Shown here: one piece after another, positions 1 through 5,860 of the stretch
How positions within the stretch are numbered: the first letter of the stretch is position 1
Layout of the letters: every line of letters starts with the position of its first letter
From: JAWVZU01 sp033722075
Lineage (GTDB): Bacteria > Pseudomonadota > Gammaproteobacteria > Xanthomonadales > SZUA-38
DNA: 12,562 bases
Direction of reading: 5' to 3'
Assembly (NCBI GenBank): GCA_033722075.1
Contig: JAWVZU010000095.1
Location: forward strand, 1 to 12,562
Made by a program: the position numbers and the translations under genes
Notes under the pieces: generated by a model
What the model saw: only the letters and a program-made list of their open reading frames with translations
The model's database searches: none
Told to the model about the DNA's origin: nothing

Positions 1-1
1 C

Positions 2-1987
2 AAGCTGGAGGGGCTCACCCGCAATGCCGGCAAGCACGCCGGCGGCGTGGTGATCGCTCCGGGCCCGTTGACCGATTTCGCGCCGCTCTACTGTGAACCG
101 GGCGGCGACGGTGTGGTGACCCAGTTCGACAAGGACGATGTCGAATCGATCGGGCTCGTCAAGTTCGACTTCCTGGGCTTGCGTACCTTGACGATCATCG
201 ACTGGGCGGTGACGTCGATCAACCGCAAGCGCCGCAAGGCCGGCGAACCGGAACTCGATATCGCCACCATTCCCATGGACGACGAGGCGAGCTTCAAGCT
301 GCTCCAGTCGACCCACACGACGGCGGTGTTCCAGCTCGAATCGCGGGGGATGAAAGACCTGATCGGGCGGCTCAAACCGGAGACCTTCGAGGACATCATC
401 GCCCTGGTCGCGTTGTATCGTCCGGGCCCGCTGGATTCGGGCATGGTCGATACCTATGTGAACTGCAAGCACGGCCGTCAGGCAGTGACCTTTCCGCACC
501 CCAAGCTGGAGCCGATTCTCAAGACCACCTATGGGGTGATCCTCTACCAGGAACAGGTCATGCAGATTGCCCAGATCCTGGCGGGGTATACGCTGGGCGG
601 CGCCGACATCCTGCGCCGCGCCATGGGTAAGAAGAAGCCGGCCGAAATGGCCAAGCAGCGGACGATCTTCGTCGACGGGGCGACCGACGCCGGAATCGAA
701 GCCCAGCTGGCCGAGTCCATCTTCGACCTGATGGAGAAATTCGCCGGCTACGGTTTCAACAAGTCGCACTCCGCGGCCTACGCGCTGCTGGCGTACCAGA
801 CGGCCTATCTCAAGGCCCACTACCCGGCCGATTTCATGGCTGCCGTGATGTCCTCGGACATGGACAGCACGGACAAGGTGGTGAATTTCATCGACGACGC
901 CGAATCCCAGGGGCTGACGCTGCGCCCACCGGACGTCAACGCTTCACGCTATCCGTTCATCGCCAGTGACGAAGCGACCATCGTCTATGGGCTGGGTGCG
1001 ATCAAGGGTGTCGGTCACGGCGCGATCGATGCGATCGTCACCGAGCGGGAAGCCAATGGCGAGTATGCCGATCTCCACGATTTCTGCCGCCGCGTGGATC
1101 TCGCGAAGATCAACAAACGGGTGCTGGAAGCACTGATCCTGGCCGGCGCGATGGACCGCCTCGGACCAAACCGGGCCAGTCTCATGAACGCCTTGCCGAA
1201 TGCGCTGAAAGCCGCCGAGCAGGAGTCCCGTGACCGGGCCGCGGGACAGAGTGACATGTTCGGAAGGCCTCAGCCTGCGGAGGCTGCACGTCCGACGGAC
1301 CAACCCCACCTGGAAGAGTGGCCGGAGGCAGAGCGGCTGGCCGGGGAGCGCAGCACCCTGGGACTGTACCTCACGGGACACCCGATCAACCCGTACCTGG
1401 AGGATCTGCAACAGTTTACGAGCTGTCGGCTGGGTGAAGTCGGGGCTCAGTTCAAGGGGCCTCCCAGCGTCGACGAACGAGGGCGGGCCAAGCCGTTGCC
1501 GGTGGTCCTGGCGGGGTTGATCCTGAGCGTCCGTCGCCGCGACAACGGGGCTTTCTTCGTCCTCGACGACCAGACCGGCAGACTCGAGGTCGCCGCGTTC
1601 CGAGAGGCTTTCAGTACTTTTGCGGATCTCATCCAGCCGGATGAAATCGTGGTCATCGAAGGCGGGCTCGTTCCCGATGACTACACCGGCAGTTTTTCAC
1701 TGCGCGCCAACCGGATCCTCGGTGTCGATGCGGCGGTGGCCGAGTACGCGCGGGGCGTACAGGTGAGAATCGGTGGTCGGCTAGGGCTGGAACTGATGAA
1801 GAACGCACTGGCTTCCAATCGCGGCTCCGCACCGGTCTGGGTGCGCTACAGCAATCGCGAGGCGTCCGCCACGATGCGCCTGGGAGAAACCTGGCAGGTA
1901 TCGGCGTCGCGGCGGCTGGTCGAAGAACTGGGTGCCATCGAGGGCGTCGAAGAGGCGCGCATTCTCTTCGCGCGCGATCTGCACTAG
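2..1987 (+). CDS. dnaE: DNA polymerase III alpha subunit, C-terminal 661 residues (5' partial)
   Basis: Catalytic subunit of the replicative polymerase. The reading frame is open from the left edge, so the start lies outside the window. The visible 661 residues correspond to roughly the last 660 of about 1160 in E. coli DnaE, with near-identical blocks throughout. The VKFDFLGL block (about residues 53-60 of this fragment) carries the third catalytic aspartate, equivalent to E. coli D555. ALYRPGPL, YQEQVMQIAQ, ILRRAMGKKK and FAGYGFNKSHSAAYAL are polymerase-core blocks. GLGAIKGVG fits the helix-hairpin-helix region. QSDMF (nt 1247-1261) matches the internal beta-clamp-binding motif, QADMF in E. 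coli. An OB-fold follows at about residues 495-575, then the C-terminal tau-binding domain. The stop TAG lies 9 bp from the stop of the convergent gene. No frameshift is seen. The two other catalytic aspartates and the PHP domain lie upstream of the window. Confidence 0.98.
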   Translation, partial: KLEGLTRNAGKHAGGVVIAPGPLTDFAPLYCEPGGDGVVTQFDKDDVESIGLVKFDFLGLRTLTIIDWAVTSINRKRRKAGEPELDIATIPMDDEASFKLLQSTHTTAVFQLESRGMKDLIGRLKPETFEDIIALVALYRPGPLDSGMVDTYVNCKHGRQAVTFPHPKLEPILKTTYGVILYQEQVMQIAQILAGYTLGGADILRRAMGKKKPAEMAKQRTIFVDGATDAGIEAQLAESIFDLMEKFAGYGFNKSHSAAYALLAYQTAYLKAHYPADFMAAVMSSDMDSTDKVVNFIDDAESQGLTLRPPDVNASRYPFIASDEATIVYGLGAIKGVGHGAIDAIVTEREANGEYADLHDFCRRVDLAKINKRVLEALILAGAMDRLGPNRASLMNALPNALKAAEQESRDRAAGQSDMFGRPQPAEAARPTDQPHLEEWPEAERLAGERSTLGLYLTGHPINPYLEDLQQFTSCRLGEVGAQFKGPPSVDERGRAKPLPVVLAGLILSVRRRDNGAFFVLDDQTGRLEVAAFREAFSTFADLIQPDEIVVIEGGLVPDDYTGSFSLRANRILGVDAAVAEYARGVQVRIGGRLGLELMKNALASNRGSAPVWVRYSNREASATMRLGETWQVSASRRLVEELGAIEGVEEARILFARDLH

Positions 1988-1996
1988 GGCCCCAAG

Positions 1997-2833
1997 CTAC
2001 TCGTCGATGAGCTTGCGCTTGGCCTGTTCGAGGCGGTCCTTGAAGCGGTCTGCGAGGCTCTCGGCCTGGCGCATCCGGTCGCGCTCCCGCTCGGCGACCT
2101 CCACGACTTCATGGTCGGCTGCGGTCAACTCCTTGACCGTCTGGCGGCGTTCGCCGTCGAGCTGGCGTCGCAGTTGCTCGCGGATCTCGTCGGACAGGTC
2201 TTCCTTCAGGAACTCGTCATCGACCCGCGCGACGAAGCGCCCGACCTTGTCCATGAGGTCGTCGTCGAGGTGTTCCGGCGGAATCAGACGGACCAGTCGG
2301 CCGAAATCGTGCAGGTTCGTGAACTCCATGCGCAATTCGGGTTCCGCGATCGAGCAGTGAATGAGGACCCGGACGTTGATCGTTCCGCTGGGCCGATAGG
2401 TCCCGGCCACGACCCCGCCCTTGGAGTTTCGCCGCAACCGTTCGCCGCCCTGCAGTCCATGCTCACGCAGGAAAGTCTGCATGCGCTTGACCTCGACGTC
2501 GCCGACGAGCTCCAGTTCCGGTTGCTTGGGTAGCTCGGCGGTCCCGACGATATCGATCTGGCGATGCTCGTCGCTGGCCGAAAAGCGCACCATCAGCTCC
2601 TTCAGGTTGCCGCTGACCTCCCCATAGCCGGGCAGGCGATAGATGATCTCGCGCTTGTCGCCAAGATGGTTAAGATGGCTGGCGAGCTTCTTGAGATACT
2701 CGAAGAGCTTGCGAATCGTCGGATCCGCGACTTCGTTGAAGAAGACCTCCCGCTCTTCCCGGGCGAGCTGCTGCTCCTGCTCCTTCTGCCGCTGTTCGGC
2801 GGCCTTCTTTTCGAGTTGCTCGAGAAAACTCAT
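1997..2833 (-). CDS. Conserved-looking hypothetical protein with flanking coiled coils
   Basis: I do not recognise this 278-residue family. Residues 1-30 are a highly charged Q/E/K-rich helix and probable coiled coil. Residues about 45-190 look like a mixed alpha/beta domain with alternating hydrophobic strands (for example LELVGDVEV, TINVRVLIHC and LRMEFTNL). Residues about 195-278 are again charged and helical (E/R/K rich, heptad-like). There is no signal peptide, membrane segment or cysteine motif, so it is probably a soluble cytoplasmic scaffold-like protein. It is last in the minus-strand run, 57 bp after the DUF3501 gene and in the same frame as it. The ATG at 2833 is the first start codon after the DUF3501 stop, and no convincing Shine-Dalgarno precedes it, so translation may depend on coupling to the upstream gene. 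Codon use resembles its neighbours. The coding status is well supported by length and composition; the function is unknown. Confidence 0.8.
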   Translation of the reverse strand: MSFLEQLEKKAAEQRQKEQEQQLAREEREVFFNEVADPTIRKLFEYLKKLASHLNHLGDKREIIYRLPGYGEVSGNLKELMVRFSASDEHRQIDIVGTAELPKQPELELVGDVEVKRMQTFLREHGLQGGERLRRNSKGGVVAGTYRPSGTINVRVLIHCSIAEPELRMEFTNLHDFGRLVRLIPPEHLDDDLMDKVGRFVARVDDEFLKEDLSDEIREQLRRQLDGERRQTVKELTAADHEVVEVAERERDRMRQAESLADRFKDRLEQAKRKLIDE

Positions 2834-2890
2834 CGGTGCTGGGTCATCGGCATACGGAAAGGGGACTTCGTACGGATCGTACCACGCGTT

Positions 2891-3484
2891 TCAGCGAGGC
2901 TCTATATCTCCGGAAAGCTCTTTGCGCAGCGCCTCCGGGACCGGGTCGGCAGCAGACTCATAATGCGGATGATCCACGCCGACCGAGATGGGTTGTCCCT
3001 GCCGGACTGCCTCGCAGTCGTCGTCGCCCAGGGCAAAACGCAGGAAATGGACTGCGGAGGTCTTGTCCTCATTGGCCCGCTCCAGGTCCTCGTCGGCGAT
3101 GGCAAAGATCTTCTCCGCGTTGCCCACTCGCACCCAGATTCGGTCCTCGATGCCGCGCAGCCGCTGCAGCTGTTCGCGGCGCACCTGCTCATCCTGGTAT
3201 TCGATCATGCAGGTGGCTTTCCAGTTGGCGCCGTCGGGAATCAGCGGGTTGTAGGCGTCCAGTTCCTCCTGGATGCCGGCCGCTTCAAAGATGCGTTCGA
3301 TCCGCAGCATCTCCTGGACCTGGTACTGGATGGTCAGCCGGTTCTCGAAAAACAGGGTGAGGTGGTCACCGAGCCGCAGCATGCGGGCGCGCTTGGCCAC
3401 GACCGCCCGGGCCCGGAATTCGTCGCGGCCGGCGGCGTAGCTTTCAAGGCTGAGGAGATCTTCTCGCGTCAGGGGATTCGCCAT
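2891..3484 (-). CDS. DUF3501 family protein
   Basis: A soluble protein of 197 residues. I recognise it as DUF3501 from its sequence (start MANPLTREDLLSLESYAAGR, then RLGDHLTLFFENRLTIQYQ and IQEELDAYNPLIP) and from its place behind a rubrerythrin and a CCG-type Fe-S protein. About 197 residues is the usual size as I recall. No biochemical function is established that I know of. There are no metal-cluster motifs and only two cysteines, one in the short strand ATCMIEY; the ENRLTIQYQVQEML helix and the IPDGANW loop look like conserved core. The start is well supported: an AAGGAG Shine-Dalgarno lies in the 16-bp gap after the Fe-S protein stop, at good spacing from the ATG. The packing implies co-transcription and a shared job with the two genes upstream. 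What that job is (accessory, maturation or partner subunit) cannot be told from sequence. Confidence 0.88.
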   Translation of the reverse strand: MANPLTREDLLSLESYAAGRDEFRARAVVAKRARMLRLGDHLTLFFENRLTIQYQVQEMLRIERIFEAAGIQEELDAYNPLIPDGANWKATCMIEYQDEQVRREQLQRLRGIEDRIWVRVGNAEKIFAIADEDLERANEDKTSAVHFLRFALGDDDCEAVRQGQPISVGVDHPHYESAADPVPEALRKELSGDIEPR

Positions 3485-3500
3485 GGTCTCCGGTTCTCCT

Positions 3501-4826
3501 TCAGATGCCGTAGGCGTAGCGAAGCAATGATATCGGATGGCGCGCTTCGCCGGAGCCGTTCAGGTGGGCCAGATGATCGCCCGCCAGCGGGCAGTCGCTG
3601 CTCACGTGCTGCGCTTCGTGGCGGTTCAACTGCCGCACCACGGGGCGACCGATCCTGGCTGCGTTTTCGAAGGTTTCGACCCGGACGCCATAGCTGCCAT
3701 CGTGCCCGGAACAGCGTTCGACGGTCTTGATTTCCGTATCCGGGACCAGCGCCAGTATGTCGCGCGTCTTGGGTCCGATGTTCTGCACCCGCTGGTGGCA
3801 TGGAACGTGGTAACTGACGACGCCCAGCGGATTCTTGAAGGTCGTGGACAGCAGGCCTTCCTTGTGCCGGGCCGCCAGGTATTCGAAGGGATCGAAGGTA
3901 TGGGCCCTGAGCCGCGCGACGTCCGCATCCTCGGGAAACAGGAGCGGCCACTCCTGCTTGAACATCAGCGTGCATGACGGAATGGGCGTGATGATGTCGT
4001 AGCCTCCATCGACCAGTTCCAGCAAGCCGGGCAGCTGTTCGTTCTTCAGGCGTTCCACCGCCGCCAGGTCGCCGAGTTCCATCTTCGGCATCCCGCAGCA
4101 TCCGGTGGACGGCGCAAGCCGGGTGTGGATGCCGTTGTGGCGAAACACGCTGAGCATGTCCTCGACCATCTCCGGCCGGTTGTAGTGCCCGAAGCAGGTG
4201 CCGAAAACGGCGACCTTGCCGCGCGTGCGGCCGGCTTCGCGGGCTTCCGAAGCTGGTTCGTCTTCGGTGCCGACACGTTTGGCCAGCGGCGGGTCGGCAA
4301 CCGGCGGCACGTGTGCATCGGGATGGATACGCAGCGTGCTCTTCAGCAGCTTGCGGCCGCCGGTGCTGCGATTGACCTTGTTGACCAGCTTGACGATTCC
4401 GGGCTTGCTCGACCAGCGGCCCAGCTTGTCGGGCGCGGAAAGGACCTTACGGCTGGCCGACGCGCCGCTCGCGCGAAACTGGTGTGCCTTGGCACGCAGC
4501 ATGAGGTGAGGAAAGTCGACCTCCCACTCGTGCGGCGGCACATAGGGGCACTTGGTCTGGTAGCACAGATCGCACAGGTAACACTGGTCGACGACCTTGA
4601 AGTAGTCGTCCCGGGCGACCCCGTCGACTTCCAGTGTCTCGGATTCGTCGACCAGATCGAACAGGGTAGGGAATGCCTGGCAGAGGCTGACGCAGCGCCG
4701 GCACCCATGGCAGATATCGTAGACGCGCTCGAGTTCCTTGTGGAGCGCCTCGGTGTCCCAGAATTCCGGCTCCTTCCATGGAACCGGATAGCGGGTCGGG
4801 GCTTCGATACCCCCTTCGCGGGTCAT
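3501..4826 (-). CDS. GlpC/HdrB-like iron-sulfur protein with two ferredoxin motifs and two CCG-type domains
   Basis: A putative electron-transfer Fe-S protein of 441 residues, related to the anaerobic glycerol-3-phosphate dehydrogenase subunit GlpC and to heterodisulfide reductase subunits. The N-terminus has two 4Fe-4S motifs: C39-x2-C42-x2-C45-x3-C49 and C82-x2-C85-x2-C88-x4-C93-P. Two cysteine-rich domains follow. The first has C211, the C243-C244-G pair and C285. The second has C343, C372 in a CSG (not CCG) context, and C412. So the second domain lacks one cysteine of the canonical set; I recall CSGHDG as usual in this rubrerythrin-linked subfamily, from memory. There is no membrane segment or signal peptide. 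The start codon overlaps the rubrerythrin stop as ATGA, indicating translational coupling. No glpA or glpB neighbour is present, so GlpC itself is unlikely. A plausible role is passing electrons to or from the rubrerythrin diiron site; this is inference. Confidence 0.9.
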   Translation of the reverse strand: MTREGGIEAPTRYPVPWKEPEFWDTEALHKELERVYDICHGCRRCVSLCQAFPTLFDLVDESETLEVDGVARDDYFKVVDQCYLCDLCYQTKCPYVPPHEWEVDFPHLMLRAKAHQFRASGASASRKVLSAPDKLGRWSSKPGIVKLVNKVNRSTGGRKLLKSTLRIHPDAHVPPVADPPLAKRVGTEDEPASEAREAGRTRGKVAVFGTCFGHYNRPEMVEDMLSVFRHNGIHTRLAPSTGCCGMPKMELGDLAAVERLKNEQLPGLLELVDGGYDIITPIPSCTLMFKQEWPLLFPEDADVARLRAHTFDPFEYLAARHKEGLLSTTFKNPLGVVSYHVPCHQRVQNIGPKTRDILALVPDTEIKTVERCSGHDGSYGVRVETFENAARIGRPVVRQLNRHEAQHVSSDCPLAGDHLAHLNGSGEARHPISLLRYAYGI

Positions 4827-5239
4827 TCCATCTCGTCGAGTGCTTTCTGGAAGCGATTCGCGTGGGACCGTTCGGCTTTGGCCAGCGTCTCGAACCAGTC
4901 GGCGACCTCGTCGAAGCCTTCGTCACGGGCAGCCGACGCCATGCCCGGATACATGTCGGTGTATTCGTGAGTTTCGCCGGCAATGGCGGAGTGAAGATTG
5001 GCCCGCGTATCGCCGAACGGCTCGCCGGTCGCCGGATCGCCGCATTCCTCAAGATATTCGAGGTGACCATGGGCATGGCCGGTCTCGCCCTCTGCGGTCG
5101 ATCGAAACACCGCCGCGATATCGTTATAGCCTTCGATATCGGCCTTCTGAGCGAAATAGAGGTAGCGCCGATTGGCCTGGGATTCCCCGGCAAACGCCGC
5201 TTTCAGATTGTCTTCGGTTTTCGAACCTTTGAGTTCCAT
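4823..5239 (-). CDS. Rubrerythrin-type diiron protein lacking the rubredoxin domain
   Basis: A ferritin-like four-helix diiron protein of 138 residues. Rubrerythrins reduce hydrogen peroxide in the cytoplasm. All ligands expected from Desulfovibrio rubrerythrin are visible: E19 (FAGESQANRRY), E52 and H55 (EGETGH), E89 and E92 (AGETHEYTDMYP), and E123 and H126 (AERSH). E92 matches the extra glutamate that distinguishes rubrerythrins from other ferritin-like proteins. The protein ends right after the fourth helix, so the usual C-terminal rubredoxin domain with two CxxC pairs is absent and electrons must come from a separate partner. The adjacent Fe-S protein is the obvious candidate. I chose the ATG at 5239 because GGGAGG sits 5 nt upstream. 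An in-frame GTG at 5257 would add six residues but lacks as good a ribosome site. It is the first gene of the tightly packed three-gene set, overlapping the next by 4 bp. Confidence 0.95.
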   Translation of the reverse strand: MELKGSKTEDNLKAAFAGESQANRRYLYFAQKADIEGYNDIAAVFRSTAEGETGHAHGHLEYLEECGDPATGEPFGDTRANLHSAIAGETHEYTDMYPGMASAARDEGFDEVADWFETLAKAERSHANRFQKALDEME

Positions 5240-5244
5240 CGGAC

Positions 5245-5250
5245 CCTCCC
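5245..5250 (-). promoter_or_regulatory. Ribosome binding site fixing the rubrerythrin start
   Basis: GGGAGG on the minus strand, 5 nt before the ATG at 5239. It favours this ATG over the in-frame GTG at 5257, which lies upstream of the site. Confidence 0.75.
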
Positions 5251-5272
5251 AGATCACATTGGTGGAAGAAGA

Positions 5273-5301
5273 ATGTTAAGCCATTGTGGAAAGCGGGTGA
5301 A
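5273..5301 (-). promoter_or_regulatory. Candidate sigma-70 promoter of the rubrerythrin operon
   Basis: Read on the minus strand, TTCACC (5301-5296, 4 of 6 to TTGACA) and TAACAT (5278-5273, 4 of 6 to TATAAT) are separated by exactly 17 bp. The transcript would begin near 5266, with a leader of about 27 nt that holds the Shine-Dalgarno. It lies in the 95-bp gap after zapG. Both hexamers are only moderate matches, and co-transcription from zapG is also possible because no terminator is seen in the gap. Confidence 0.4.
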
Positions 5302-5334
5302 ATCGCTTGTTCCTATGCGGATGATAGTAGGACG

Positions 5335-5760
5335 CTATGATTTTTCCGGCGGCTCGCGATCGTAGTCCACGGGCTGCTCCGCGGAAGTTTCCTTGTCCTG
5401 ATCGCTGTCGGACTCCGACTTCTCACCGGCATCCTCGCCGCGGTAGCCCAGGCGGGTCAGGGTGATGGTCTCGCCCGATTCGTCCTGGAGGCGCGCTCGA
5501 AGCTGCTCCTCGTCCAGCAGCCCGTGGGCTCCGTCCTGGAGATGCTCGAATACGTCCTTGTAGCTGTCGGTCAGCCGATTCACCAGTGAGGCCGTCTTGG
5601 CAAAGTGGTCCGCCACCTCCTCGCGGTAGGCGTCGAATTCCTTGCGCAACTCTTGGTCCCCGCCGGTCGTGGCGCCCGCCGAAAGGAAGAAGTACATGCC
5701 TACGGCGCCAACCAGCAGGCCGCCAAATGCGGTCAGAACGATGATCAGGCCAGTGTCCAT
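5335..5760 (-). CDS. zapG: ZapG/YhcB-like inner-membrane cell-division and envelope protein (DUF1043)
   Basis: A protein of 141 residues; E. coli YhcB (ZapG), a single-pass inner-membrane protein linked to divisome and envelope growth control, has 132. Residues 4-26 form one hydrophobic membrane helix (IIVLTAFGGLLVGAVGMYFF). A cytoplasmic helix follows at about residues 34-85, with the family signature around VADHFAKTASLVNRLTDSYK and the VFEHLQDGAHGLL stretch. The last 45 residues are a hydrophilic D/E/K/S-rich tail, probably disordered. I chose the ATG at 5760 because GGAG lies 9 nt upstream and the membrane helix starts at once; the frame stays open another 125 codons upstream, but that extension runs into the divergent gene and has no protein character. 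E. coli yhcB lies near the degQ/degS and rplM genes, none of which is seen here. It is first in the minus-strand run. Confidence 0.85.
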   Translation of the reverse strand: MDTGLIIVLTAFGGLLVGAVGMYFFLSAGATTGGDQELRKEFDAYREEVADHFAKTASLVNRLTDSYKDVFEHLQDGAHGLLDEEQLRARLQDESGETITLTRLGYRGEDAGEKSESDSDQDKETSAEQPVDYDREPPEKS

Positions 5761-5860
5761 GGATTGCGTCTCCGTTTTTGAATACCTCAAAGCGTATATG
5801 ATGGTGGAGACAGCAGGATTACAACTCAGCCAATCAACTCCAGGATCTTCGGGGGAAGCA
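5761..5860. promoter_or_regulatory. Divergent intergenic region between zapG and the DUF885 gene
   Basis: These 100 bp must hold the promoters of both divergent genes. On the + strand TATGAT (5797-5802, 5 of 6 to TATAAT) is the best -10 candidate, but no good -35 lies 16-18 bp upstream of it. On the minus strand I found no convincing pair. The proximal ends hold the Shine-Dalgarno of zapG (GGAG, 5773-5770 on the minus strand) and of the DUF885 gene (GGGGGAAG just before 5861). No clear operator palindrome is seen. Confidence 0.35.

Noticed and set aside
2564..3730. A 388-codon + strand open frame across the unknown gene, the DUF3501 gene and the end of the Fe-S gene
   Set aside because: It runs antisense through three minus-strand genes with recognisable content; it is a shadow of codon bias.
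5778..5802. TTGAAT and TATGAT as a promoter for the DUF885 gene
   Set aside because: The spacing is only 13 bp, outside the usable range for sigma-70.
5642..5860. 73-codon upstream extension of the DUF885 reading frame
   Set aside because: It overlaps zapG antisense, has no ribosome site, and would bury the N-terminal membrane helix.
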